The notes beneath the pieces are model-generated. The model made no database searches and was not told the DNA's origin. It saw only the letters and a list, made by a program, of their open reading frames with translations. Made by a program: the position numbers and the translations under genes. A stretch of DNA of 64,000 nucleotides, taken from positions 930,001-994,000 of the forward strand of contig CAVYOE010000001.1 in the NCBI GenBank assembly GCA_963770155.1, read 5' to 3'. This DNA comes from CAVYOE01 sp963770155. GTDB lineage: Bacteria; Actinomycetota; Thermoleophilia; Solirubrobacterales; 70-9. Shown here one piece after another: positions 40,820 to 48,912 of this stretch (position 1 is the stretch's first letter; each line of letters opens with the position of its first letter).

Positions 40820-42034
40820 ATGCCAGGCCTCACTAACCTGCGCTCCCCCTTGGCCTCAACCGTGGCCCCTCCCCCTCGTCCCGGACGTCCCGGCGCCAAG
40901 GACCAGAACCGCAACGAGCCGGCGGTGGCGCCTCCGGCGGGCAACCCGCGCTTCCCCCTGGTGGACTCGCTGCGTGCGATCGCGGTTGGCGCGGTGTTCT
41001 GGTCGCATGCGGGTGGCAACGTCTGGTGGAACGCGCACTTCAACGTCGGAGTCACGATCTTCTTCGCGATCTCGGGGTTCCTGCTCTACCGCCCCTACCT
41101 CGCGGCCAGAGTCCTGAGCGGGCCGCCTATCCGCACGGCCGAGTACGGAGTACGTCGCGTCCTCAGACTGGTCCCTGCCTATTGGCTCGCCCTGCTCGGC
41201 GTGGTCGCCTCGACCGGGTTTGCGGCCGATGCCCTGGCGGACCTCCCCCGCTGCCTGCTCTTCGTCCAGGTCTACAGCCCCGAGACGATCTTCGACCTGA
41301 TTCCGGCCGCCTGGAGCCTCTGCGTCGAGGTCGCCTTCTACATCGCGCTGCCGCTGTACGCGCTTGCCGCCCGGCGATGGATGCCCCCCAAGAGCTGGCT
41401 CCGGCGCGAATTGGGACTTCTCGCAGCGATCGCGGTCGCGTCCCTCGCTTACCGCGGAGTGGTGATGCACGCGGCGGGCGGCTACACCGTGTTCGCCGAC
41501 GGCACGATTCCGGGAACCGCGCTCTGGTTCACGATGGGGATGGCCGCCGCAGCGCTCAGCGTCGGCAGCGATGCAGGTCAGCTGCGCGGGCGTATCGCGC
41601 AGCGATTCCTCTCGCTCCCCCCTGGATTCTGGTGGGCCCTGGCCGCGATCCTGTTCGTCATCGTGAATATCCCGTTCACCACGCCGGTCCCGTTTGATCC
41701 GGTCGATCCGGCCCATCGGGCCCTCTCGCGCGAGCTGCTCGATCACGTCCTCTACGGACTGATCGCCGGGTGCCTCCTGTGTCCCGCTGTCTTCGCGACT
41801 CAGCGGGGCACACCGATCCAGCGGCTACTCGCGTTCGCCCCGCTCGCGTGGCTCGGACTCGTCTCCTACGGGATCTTCCTCTGGCACGGCCTGGCGCTCG
41901 ACACCTTCATGGATGAGCTCGGAGGGGGAACCGGAATCGTGGTCGCTGCTGCTGCCACGGTGGCAGCCGCCGCGCTCAGCTACTACGCGGTCGAACGCCC
42001 GCTCATGCGGCGAAAGCCTGGCATCGCCCGTTGA
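40820..42034 (+). CDS. Acyltransferase family 3 membrane protein
   Basis: This 404-residue membrane protein is a member of acyltransferase_3 (OafA/NodX type). FPLVDSLRAIAVGAVFWSHA includes the conserved RxxA and catalytic His, followed by VTIFFAISGFLLYRPY, about 10 transmembrane helices and a basic end. Such proteins O-acylate sugars on the outside. A TAACCT at 40834-40839 lies 10 bases before an in-frame TTG (40850), so the real start may be there and not at the ATG. Confidence 0.9.
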   Translation: MPGLTNLRSPLASTVAPPPRPGRPGAKDQNRNEPAVAPPAGNPRFPLVDSLRAIAVGAVFWSHAGGNVWWNAHFNVGVTIFFAISGFLLYRPYLAARVLSGPPIRTAEYGVRRVLRLVPAYWLALLGVVASTGFAADALADLPRCLLFVQVYSPETIFDLIPAAWSLCVEVAFYIALPLYALAARRWMPPKSWLRRELGLLAAIAVASLAYRGVVMHAAGGYTVFADGTIPGTALWFTMGMAAAALSVGSDAGQLRGRIAQRFLSLPPGFWWALAAILFVIVNIPFTTPVPFDPVDPAHRALSRELLDHVLYGLIAGCLLCPAVFATQRGTPIQRLLAFAPLAWLGLVSYGIFLWHGLALDTFMDELGGGTGIVVAAAATVAAAALSYYAVERPLMRRKPGIAR

Positions 42035-42066
42035 ATGTCGTGCGCCGGCTTCCGATGGGGCCTGAG

Positions 42067-42139
42067 AGCGGACGACGGGTCTCGAACCCGCGACCTCGAG
42101 CTTGGGAAGCTCGCGCTCTACCAGCTGAGCTACGTCCGC
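42067..42139 (-). tRNA. tRNA-Gly (CCC)
   Basis: On the minus strand a full cloverleaf is visible. The acceptor stem is GCGGACG with its 3' partner CGTCCGC. The D arm has AGCTCAGCTGGTAGAGC. The anticodon stem CGAGC/GCTCG holds loop TTCCCAA (anticodon CCC), and the T arm is GCGGGTTCGAGACCCGT. CCA is not encoded. It lies antisense within the longer open frame of the downstream TlpA gene. Confidence 0.95.
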
Positions 42140-42165
42140 GTTGCGGCTGATTCTAGGACCCGCTC

Positions 42166-42171
42166 TAACCT
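42166..42171 (+). promoter_or_regulatory. Leaderless-type -10 element of the TlpA/CcmG gene
   Basis: TAACCT lies seven bases before the GTG at 42179. This supports that start, because the longer open frame to 42035 would run antisense through tRNA-Gly. Confidence 0.55.
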
Positions 42172-42178
42172 CCCGCGC

Positions 42179-42694
42179 GTGAGCGGACGGAGCTTCGTCG
42201 TCTTTCTCGGGGTGCTGGCGCTGATCGCGCTGCTCGGCTACGGCGTTCTCAGCGAGGGCGAGAGCGGCCCGGATCTCGGCGACCCCGCCCCCGACAAGCA
42301 GCTCGCGGCGCTCGAGGGCGACGGCGAGGGCAGCCTCGCCGACTATCGCGGCCGCTGGGTCCTGGTCAACTTCTGGGCGAGCTGGTGCGAGCCGTGCCGC
42401 TCGGAGGCGCCGGCGCTCGAGGCCTTCCACCGCAAACAGTCCAAGAACGCCGTCACAGTGCTCGGCATCAATCTCGACGACAACACCGACGACGCTCTCT
42501 CGTTCGTGTCGGAGTTCGGCCTCACCTACCCGCAGCTGCGCGACGGGGACGGCCGCGAGCGGCGCGACGCCTACGGGATGACCGGCTTCCCCGAGTCGTT
42601 CCTGGTCGACCCCGAAGGCAAGCTCGCGCTGATCCGCCGGGGACCGGTCGACGCCGAGTACCTGAACAACGAGGTCCTACCGCTGATCCAATGA
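42179..42694 (+). CDS. TlpA/CcmG-like membrane-anchored thioredoxin
   Basis: This 171-residue protein has one N-terminal transmembrane helix (FVVFLGVLALIALLGYGVL) and a thioredoxin fold with NFWASWCEPCRSEAP, the WCxxC redox motif, and the cis-Pro in MTGFPESFLVD. Such proteins reduce apocytochrome c or the CcmH cysteines before heme attachment. Its stop overlaps the next start (ATGA), and ccmH lies two genes on. Confidence 0.92.
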   Translation: MSGRSFVVFLGVLALIALLGYGVLSEGESGPDLGDPAPDKQLAALEGDGEGSLADYRGRWVLVNFWASWCEPCRSEAPALEAFHRKQSKNAVTVLGINLDDNTDDALSFVSEFGLTYPQLRDGDGRERRDAYGMTGFPESFLVDPEGKLALIRRGPVDAEYLNNEVLPLIQ

Positions 42695-42924
42695 CAAAGC
42701 CAAAACCGGTCACGCACCGAATCAATGAAAAAGCGCTCGAGCTGCTCGAACAGCATCCGGAAGGTCTTCAATGGTCGGAGCTGAACGCGAAGATCGAGGC
42801 GTCGGACCCCAGCTTTCATCCGAAGACGGTCAACGGATGCGTCTGGAAGCTCGTCGAAAAGTTCCCCGACGAGGTCTACAAGCCGTCGAAGGGACTGTTT
42901 CGCCTGAGGAAGTACGAGCGATGA
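42691..42924 (+). CDS. Small winged-helix (HARE-HTH-like) protein inside the ccm operon
   Basis: This 77-residue soluble protein shows three helices and a wing: RINEKALELLEQHPEGLQWSELNAKI (broken: 'ALELLEQHPEGLQWSELNAK'), FHPKTVNGCVWKLVEKFPD and a final YKPSKGLFRLRKY hairpin. The pattern resembles HARE-HTH and similar small winged helices that bind DNA. Its start and stop both overlap neighbours by four bases (TlpA and ccmH), so it is made with cytochrome c maturation proteins. Its coding sequence is visibly less GC-rich than its neighbours (many AAA, CAA, AAT and CAT codons), which hints at separate origin. Confidence 0.75.
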   Translation: MTKPKPVTHRINEKALELLEQHPEGLQWSELNAKIEASDPSFHPKTVNGCVWKLVEKFPDEVYKPSKGLFRLRKYER

Positions 42925-43367
42925 TCCGATGCGGCGCGGTCCTTGCCGCCCTCCTCGCCTTGACCGCATCGCCGGCGCTCGCGCAGACCGCCTCGCTCCC
43001 CGACATCGAGGACGAGGTCATGTGTCCGATCTGCGGCACCACCCTCGAACTCTCCAACGCGCCCCAGGCCGAGCGCGAACGCGAGCTGATCCGGCGCCTG
43101 ATCGACGAGGGACGGACGAAGGATGAGATCAAGGACGAGCTGGTTCGCCAGTACGGAGAGGACGTGCTCGCAGTCCCGGAAGACAGCGGCTTCGACCTCG
43201 CCGCCTGGCTGCTGCCGCTGGTCGGGATTGCGCTTGCCGCCGTCGGCGTCGTCCTGACCCTGCGCCGGCTGCGCCGTAGCCGCGCCGCGCGAGATCAGGC
43301 GGCCGAACCGCCCGCCGGCGAGGACGCGGAGCGGGTCGAGCGCGACCTGGCTCGCTACGACCTCTGA
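42921..43367 (+). CDS. ccmH: Cytochrome c maturation protein CcmH
   Basis: This 148-residue protein has a signal peptide (AALLALTASPALAQ), then the CcmH domain with the redox motif VMCPICGTTLELSNAPQA and the helix pair LIRRLIDEGRTKDEIKDELV, RQYGEDVLA. A C-terminal transmembrane helix (residues ~93-113) anchors it. It reduces the apocytochrome CxxCH cysteines. Its start overlaps the winged-helix gene. The 3' end overlaps the convergent acetyltransferase by 13 bases. Confidence 0.93.
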   Translation: MIRCGAVLAALLALTASPALAQTASLPDIEDEVMCPICGTTLELSNAPQAERERELIRRLIDEGRTKDEIKDELVRQYGEDVLAVPEDSGFDLAAWLLPLVGIALAAVGVVLTLRRLRRSRAARDQAAEPPAGEDAERVERDLARYDL

Positions 43368-43840
43368 AGCTCGAGCGTTTCGCTCAACTTGCGCACCATG
43401 CGTGCCGGGTTACCGGCCCAGAGCTCGTTCGGGGGCACGCTCTGGGTGACGACGGAACCGGCGCCGACGACGGCACCTTCGCCGATCTCGACCCCGCCGA
43501 GGATGATCGCCCGGCTCGCGATCCAGGCCCCCTTGCGCACCTTGATCGGGCCGGCCTGGAGAGGCTCTTCGATCACCCCGCCGGGCTCGTGCTCGTGCTC
43601 GCCGGTGAGGAACATCACCTGGTGGGCGACATGCGCCTCCGGATCGATCTCGACCTCGTCCCAAAGGTTGAAGAAGACGTCGTGAAAGACGTCGTGGCCG
43701 GGCGCTTTCAGGAAGTGGAGGTTCTGGCTCGGAAATACCGTGGCGCCATTCACCCTGGCGTAGCCACGGATCGGGTGAAATCTGCTCCAGCGCAGGATCG
43801 AGCGCAAGGCCACGCGCACGACTCTCCTCAGCCACTCCAT
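43355..43840 (-). CDS. Hexapeptide-repeat O-acetyltransferase
   Basis: This 161-residue protein has the left-handed beta-helix ending of WcaF/LacA-like transferases. Acceptor-site HVAHQVMFLTGEHEHE is followed by KVRKGAWIASRAIILGGVEI, GEGAVVGAGSVVTQSVP and WAGNPARMVR. It probably O-acetylates a sugar of the exopolysaccharide encoded downstream. It marks the left edge of the polysaccharide locus. Confidence 0.88.
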   Translation of the reverse strand: MEWLRRVVRVALRSILRWSRFHPIRGYARVNGATVFPSQNLHFLKAPGHDVFHDVFFNLWDEVEIDPEAHVAHQVMFLTGEHEHEPGGVIEEPLQAGPIKVRKGAWIASRAIILGGVEIGEGAVVGAGSVVTQSVPPNELWAGNPARMVRKLSETLELQRS

Positions 43841-43909
43841 CGCTCCAACTTACCGCGAGCCGGCTTGCCCGCTCGCAACTCGGCGCGCAGCCACGCGATT
43901 GGTGCGGTC

Positions 43910-43915
43910 TAGCAT
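43910..43915 (+). promoter_or_regulatory. Leaderless-type -10 element
   Basis: TAGCAT is followed by six bases and the ATG at 43922. Confidence 0.5.
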
Positions 43916-43921
43916 CACCGC

Positions 43922-44854
43922 ATGGCCTTCACCCCCCTGCCCAAGGCGCTGGTCAAGGGCACCATCAACTACAAGGGGCAGCGCCGGGCGCTGATCCGGG
44001 AGCAGTTCTTCCGGATCGCGAGGCGCTTTACGCCGCTGCTGATCGCCGAGCAGAACGGACTGCGCTTCTACGTCCGCACCGACGACGTCGGGGTGGGGCG
44101 GGTCACCTTTGCCGACATGTCGATCGAACGGGTGACGCTCGACAACGCGCTCGACTGCCTCGAGGCCCTCGGGACCCCGGCCGCGGAGCTCCGAGACGGG
44201 ACCTTCGTCGACATCGGGGCCAACATCGGGACCACCTCGATCACGGCGGTGGCGAGCGGCCGGCTTGGGCGCGCGATCTGCATCGAGCCGCTCGAAGACA
44301 ACCGCACCCTGCTGGCCCAGAACATCGAGCTGAACGGGGTCGCAGACAGGGTCAAAGTCCTGCCCTTTGCCGTCTCCGACCGCGAGGGAGAGGTCAGCTT
44401 CGAGCGCTCCGCCGACAATTGGGGCGACGGCCGGGTCCGGGTCCGCACACCGGCCCCGGGTGAAGAGCACGCCTTCGGCGAGGCCGAACGCCCGACGATC
44501 GAGGTCCGCTCCACCACCTTCGATGCGCTGGTCGCCGCCGGGGAAGTCAGCCTCGACGAGGCGGCGCTGGTCTGGATCGACGCCCAGGGACACGAGGCCC
44601 AGATCCTCGCCGGCGCCGGCTCCCTGCTCGGCTCGCAGGTCCCCGTGGTGGCCGAGTTCTGGCCGTATGGGCTGCGCCGCGCCGACGGCCTCGAGCGCTT
44701 TGCGGAGCTGGTCGCGACCGGCTTCAACGAATTCATCGACCTCGGCACCGTCGACGACCCGAGAAATCCGCGACGGCGGCCTGCCGCCGAGGTCTCCGCA
44801 CTCACCGCCGAGTACGGCGGAGTCGAGTTCACCGACCTCCTCCTGCTGAACTAG
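43922..44854 (+). CDS. FkbM-family methyltransferase
   Basis: This 310-residue SAM-dependent methyltransferase has FVDIGANIGTTSITAV, the acidic loop CIEPLEDNRTLLAQNIELNG and VWIDAQGHEAQILAGAGSLL, all typical of FkbM. Members O-methylate sugars or other hydroxyls. It has its own leaderless-type promoter and converges with the next methyltransferase with a four-base overlap. Confidence 0.9.
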   Translation: MAFTPLPKALVKGTINYKGQRRALIREQFFRIARRFTPLLIAEQNGLRFYVRTDDVGVGRVTFADMSIERVTLDNALDCLEALGTPAAELRDGTFVDIGANIGTTSITAVASGRLGRAICIEPLEDNRTLLAQNIELNGVADRVKVLPFAVSDREGEVSFERSADNWGDGRVRVRTPAPGEEHAFGEAERPTIEVRSTTFDALVAAGEVSLDEAALVWIDAQGHEAQILAGAGSLLGSQVPVVAEFWPYGLRRADGLERFAELVATGFNEFIDLGTVDDPRNPRRRPAAEVSALTAEYGGVEFTDLLLLN

Positions 44855-45561
44855 CGCTTCGCCAGGACGACCGAGGCGAAGCTCGTGAGGCGGGCAACCG
44901 GGTGGCGGCCGAGCATCCGAGTCCAGCGCCGGTGCAGGCGGTCGAGCGCACCGAACCGCTGGTAGTAAGGATGGCCGTAGTAGCCGGTGTACTCCTCAAC
45001 CTCAAACCCGGCTCGCTCGAGCTTCTCGATCTGGGCGCGGGTCGGCCCGCGGCACCACCGGTAGCGCGCCGGGAACTTGCCCCGGTACCCCTCCGAGTGG
45101 GCCTCGTCGGTCCGCCGCAGGATCCGGGCGCCGAGCGACTCCGGGAGGACCCGGTTGGCCACGAACGGCAATGAGTAGAGGGTCGAGAACCAGTGCATCG
45201 CGCGGCCGCCCTGGCGCAACATCGCGTGGACGTTTCGATGGAGCTGCTCTGGATCGGCAACGTGCTCGAGCAGCCAACGGCTGAGGACGAGATCGAAGTC
45301 GGCGGCGCCGGAGAAATCCGGGGCGGTCAGGTCGGCCACCGCCGTTGCGTATCCCTCCGGCGCCCTTTCGAGCTCCTCCCGCGAGATGTCGAAGACGGTG
45401 TAGTCGAGCCCGTGCCGGTCGATCACCTCCGGCATCAGCACCGGGTGGGCGCCGCCGCCGATGTCGGCGACCTTGCGTGCCCCCGTGCGTGCGACCACGG
45501 CCTCGATCTCCTCGATCCAGTCGAAATCGCCGGGGAGAGACCTGTACATGATTGTCGTCAT
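44851..45561 (-). CDS. Class I SAM-dependent methyltransferase
   Basis: This 236-residue protein has motif I VADIGGGAHPVLMP, motif II-like VFDISREEL and LVLSRWLLEHVADPEQLHRN, the type 11 methyltransferase pattern. Substrate probably an intermediate of the surface glycan or lipid. It overlaps the FkbM gene tail to tail and is divergent from the polymerase gene at 45595. Confidence 0.88.
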   Translation of the reverse strand: MTTIMYRSLPGDFDWIEEIEAVVARTGARKVADIGGGAHPVLMPEVIDRHGLDYTVFDISREELERAPEGYATAVADLTAPDFSGAADFDLVLSRWLLEHVADPEQLHRNVHAMLRQGGRAMHWFSTLYSLPFVANRVLPESLGARILRRTDEAHSEGYRGKFPARYRWCRGPTRAQIEKLERAGFEVEEYTGYYGHPYYQRFGALDRLHRRWTRMLGRHPVARLTSFASVVLAKR

Positions 45562-45594
45562 GGCGCGGGACCGCGTCCGTCAAAGTACTGACGC

Positions 45595-47061
45595 ATGAAC
45601 GTATCTCGATTCCGCCTCGGGGCCGACCCAGTCACGTGGCTGGTGGCGCTTGGCGCCCCGATCGCCGGGGTCCTGGTCGCGGTGGTCGCCGAATGGGACG
45701 TGTCCGTGCTGCTGATCATGGCGATCGCCCTCGCTCTGATCGTGCCGATCGGCTGGCGCGCGGCAACGGGGCGCTTCGATCTCTTCGACCCCCTCAACGC
45801 GTTCGCGCTCGCGTGGCTGTTGATGTTCGTGGTGCGGCCGATCGCAATGATCGTCTACGACGAATGGCGGTACTTCTTCACGCCCGCGGTCGACCTGCAG
45901 GAGACGTTCGACGAGATGCTGATCATCGCCCTGATCGGGGCGATCTCCTTCGTGATCGGCTACCACCTGCCGCTGGCAAGGCCGCTGGCCGAGAAGCTGC
46001 CCAAGCCACCGCGCGACTACGAACCGTCGACTGTCGTCACGATCTGCCTCGCGGCCACAGCCTTCGCCCTGCTCCTGTTCGGGCTGTTTCTCCTCCAGGG
46101 CGGCGGCTTGAAGGCGGTCGAGCTGATCTCGCGCGGGAGAAGTGACGAGCTCCAAGCTCTCCTGCGCGATAGCAACAAGTACTTCGTGCTGGGGCCCGTG
46201 CTCCTGGTCGGAACGACCATGGTCACCTTCGCGCTGGCGATCGACCTGCGGGACCGGGCCCTCGGGATCCTCGCCGCCTTGAGTGTCATCCTCGTCTGGG
46301 TGATCTGGAACTCGTTCGGCAGCCGGATCATCCTCTTCCCCCTGTTCGTCGGGATGGCAATCTGCTGGTACCTGCAGCGCAACCGCCGCCCCCGCCTACT
46401 CACCCTGGTCGCCGCCACCGTGGTGACGATGTTCCTCTCCACCGTGATCTCGACCGAGCGCCAGAGCGACGTACGAGCCACCCAGAGCAAGGCCGAGGTC
46501 GCGCTCAACACCCTGCGACACCCGGAGACGATCATCGAGGGAGCGACCAAGGGAGTCGACAACACGATGGCGCCCGGGCTCGCAGCCGCGATGGGTCTCG
46601 CCCCCGAACAGGTTCCCCGGACCTATGGCTGGTCGATGGCGCAGGACTTTCTCGTGCGGCCGATTCCGCGCGCCCTCTGGGCGGGGAAGCCGAAGCCGCC
46701 GCGGGAGCGGCTGATCGCCCGCATGGATCCGCGCCGCTACGCCGACCGGACCGCCAACCCCGAGTTCTCGAACATGCTCGTCCCCTACCTCGACTTCGGA
46801 CTGCTCGGCGGGCTGGTGCTGATCCTCTACGGAATCGCGGCACGGTCGCTGTTCGAGTGGTACCGCCTGCACCGCGACAGTCTCCCGGCCCGCCTCATCT
46901 TCGGGCTGTCGCTGCCCCTGATGTTCATCGTTTCCCGGGACAGCATGGTCGATTCGTTCGCGCTCAGCGTGCTCATGGCGGGGCCGATCTGGGTCGCGTT
47001 TGCGCTCGGGCGCCGCGCCACGGTCTCGCCGCGCAGCCCGACGGCGGCACAGGCGAGCTGA
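45595..47061 (+). CDS. Oligosaccharide repeat-unit polymerase-like membrane protein
   Basis: This 488-residue membrane protein has about 12 helices and a large loop in the second half (WSMAQDFLVRPIPRALWAGKP). It resembles the Wzy-like repeat-unit polymerases. FVVRPIAMIVYDEWRYF and NPEFSNMLVPYLDFGLLGGL fit that family, which joins polyprenyl-linked repeat units outside the membrane. It is followed after 9 bases by a GT4 gene. Confidence 0.78.
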   Translation: MNVSRFRLGADPVTWLVALGAPIAGVLVAVVAEWDVSVLLIMAIALALIVPIGWRAATGRFDLFDPLNAFALAWLLMFVVRPIAMIVYDEWRYFFTPAVDLQETFDEMLIIALIGAISFVIGYHLPLARPLAEKLPKPPRDYEPSTVVTICLAATAFALLLFGLFLLQGGGLKAVELISRGRSDELQALLRDSNKYFVLGPVLLVGTTMVTFALAIDLRDRALGILAALSVILVWVIWNSFGSRIILFPLFVGMAICWYLQRNRRPRLLTLVAATVVTMFLSTVISTERQSDVRATQSKAEVALNTLRHPETIIEGATKGVDNTMAPGLAAAMGLAPEQVPRTYGWSMAQDFLVRPIPRALWAGKPKPPRERLIARMDPRRYADRTANPEFSNMLVPYLDFGLLGGLVLILYGIAARSLFEWYRLHRDSLPARLIFGLSLPLMFIVSRDSMVDSFALSVLMAGPIWVAFALGRRATVSPRSPTAAQAS

Positions 47062-47070
47062 GGCGGGCCG

Positions 47071-48162
47071 GTGTCCACCCGCGTCGCCCTGCTGCGGACC
47101 TTGCCGGAGGAGGGGCTGCGCTCGATCGAGCGCTTCGGCGACGAGCTCGAAGCTGCGCTGCGAGCCGGCGAACAGGTCGAGCCGTTCGGATTCGCGCCTC
47201 CGGGCCGGCCGCGAGGTGGCCGGCTGAGACGGAGCTGGCGGAGGTTCGTCAGCTACCCCCGGGCGCTGCGAAAGGTCGAGGCGGAGGTCTTCCACATCCT
47301 CGACCAGGGCTACGCGCACCTGGTCCGGGCGCTGCCGGCCGAGCGCACCATCGTCACCTGCCATGACCTGACGCCCTTGCGAATGGCGGAGGGCGACCTG
47401 CCGATCGAGATCGGCAGGGCCGTCCTGGCTCGCTACACCTACAGCGTCCGTCACCTCGGCGACGCGGCCCGCGTCGCCTGCCCGAGCGGGGCGACCCGCG
47501 CCGACCTGATCCGGCTGCTCGGGATCGACCCCGACCGGATCGCGGTGATTCCGAACGGGCTCGACCCCCGTTTTCGGCCACTCGAGCCCGAGCGGGTGGC
47601 GGACCTCCGTTCTGGGCTCGGCGGCGACGGCCCACTGATCCTCCACGTCGACTCGGGAATGAGCTACAAGAACCCGGCCGGGGTGCTGCGGGTGCTCGCG
47701 AAGCTGCGGGAGGGTGGGATTCCGGCGCGGCTGGTGCGCGCCGGTGCGGCACTTGGGCCAGCGGAGGCCCGGTTGGCGGCGGAGCTCGGCGTCGCCGACG
47801 CCGTAGTCGAGGCAGGGATGGTCGACGACGAGCGTCTGATCGAGCTCTATGCGGCTGCGGACATGCTCCTGTTTCCCTCGCACTACGAAGGGTTCGGCTG
47901 GCCCCCGCTGGAGGCGATGGCCTGCGGCACCCCGGTCGTCATCTCGAAGGCCCCGGCGTTGCTCGAAACGGCCGGGGCCGCGGCGCTCCGGGCTGACGCC
48001 GATGACGTCGACGGACTGGCAGCCGCCGCCGCGCAGATCCTCACCGATGATGAGCTTGCCGAGCGACTGAGCAAGGCCGGCCGCGCCCATATGACCCGCT
48101 ACAGCTGGCAGCGGACCGCCGCCGCCTACGCGGACCTCTACCGCGAGATCGCCGCGGACTAG
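47071..48162 (+). CDS. GT4 glycosyltransferase
   Basis: This 363-residue GT-B glycosyltransferase has the GT4 end motif HYEGFGWPPLEAMACGTPVV with the E-x7-E pattern and VIPNGLDPRF at the sugar-nucleotide domain border. It starts with GTG just after the polymerase gene. The sugar and acceptor are unknown. Confidence 0.93.
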   Translation: MSTRVALLRTLPEEGLRSIERFGDELEAALRAGEQVEPFGFAPPGRPRGGRLRRSWRRFVSYPRALRKVEAEVFHILDQGYAHLVRALPAERTIVTCHDLTPLRMAEGDLPIEIGRAVLARYTYSVRHLGDAARVACPSGATRADLIRLLGIDPDRIAVIPNGLDPRFRPLEPERVADLRSGLGGDGPLILHVDSGMSYKNPAGVLRVLAKLREGGIPARLVRAGAALGPAEARLAAELGVADAVVEAGMVDDERLIELYAAADMLLFPSHYEGFGWPPLEAMACGTPVVISKAPALLETAGAAALRADADDVDGLAAAAAQILTDDELAERLSKAGRAHMTRYSWQRTAAAYADLYREIAAD

Positions 48163-48183
48163 AGCCGCCGGCGGGCGACGCAG

Positions 48184-48912
48184 CTACGCCGTCGCGACCA
48201 CGACCAGGTTCTGGGTCACGATCTGACCGCGAAGCTCACCCGTCTCCGCTGCCAGAGCGAGCTTGAGGCCGCCCGAGGTCAGCTTCCACAGAACCCAACG
48301 CAGAGCGCTGAGGGGGCCGTGCACCACCGGCTCGGCGGGATAGGCCTTGACCTCCGAGAACCCGGTTGCGAGCAGGACCTGGCGGGCGCTGTGCTGGGTG
48401 AACGATGTCTCGTGGGTGAAGTCGCCGTAGCGGTAGCGGCCGCCGAAAGGGCTCTGCGCGTTCGGCATCCTCGCGATCAGCCTCCCGCCCGGCCGCAGGG
48501 CGGCCCGCGCAGCGCGAAGCGCCCGAACGACCTCCGGCTTGGTCAAGTGCTCGAGCACGTCGACGGCGAGGATCGCGTCGACTGGCTCCGGGAGGCCCTC
48601 GAGGTGCTCGGTCAAGTCACCCTGGTCGACCTCGATTCCTCCTTCCCTCGCCTTGGCGACCTGTTCTTCGCTGACATCGACTCCCGACACCGACGCGAAC
48701 CCGGCGTCCCGCATCGCCCGCAGCAGTGCTCCCGAGCCGCTGCCGAGCTCGAGAATCCTGGCGCTGTTGTCATCCGGCAGGTGACGCAGGACCTGGCGCA
48801 CCGCCGTAGTCGGGGGACCCTCCGGCGCCACCGAGTCGAAATGGGTGCTGCGATAGGAGGCGTAGAGCTGCTCGCGGTAGTCGCGCTGTTCGAGTTCGGA
48901 TCTGTCGTTCAC
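48184..48912 (-). CDS. SAM-dependent methyltransferase
   Basis: This 242-residue protein has motif I ARILELGSGSGALLRAM and VDAILAVDVLEHLTKPEVV, the UbiE/type 11-like pattern. Its start overlaps the GT4 gene on the same strand by four bases, so it probably modifies the product of that transferase. Confidence 0.9.
   Translation of the reverse strand: MNDRSELEQRDYREQLYASYRSTHFDSVAPEGPPTTAVRQVLRHLPDDNSARILELGSGSGALLRAMRDAGFASVSGVDVSEEQVAKAREGGIEVDQGDLTEHLEGLPEPVDAILAVDVLEHLTKPEVVRALRAARAALRPGGRLIARMPNAQSPFGGRYRYGDFTHETSFTQHSARQVLLATGFSEVKAYPAEPVVHGPLSALRWVLWKLTSGGLKLALAAETGELRGQIVTQNLVVVATA

Noticed and set aside
42035..42178. N-terminal extension of the TlpA-like gene
   Set aside because: It would read antisense through tRNA-Gly and yields no membrane or thioredoxin sequence; the GTG at 42179 begins the anchor helix and has a -10 element 7 bases upstream.
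46396..48090. Minus-strand open frame of 564 codons
   Set aside because: Antisense to the polymerase and GT4 genes; its residue content (runs of Arg, Gln, Asp, Glu) is that of a shadow frame.
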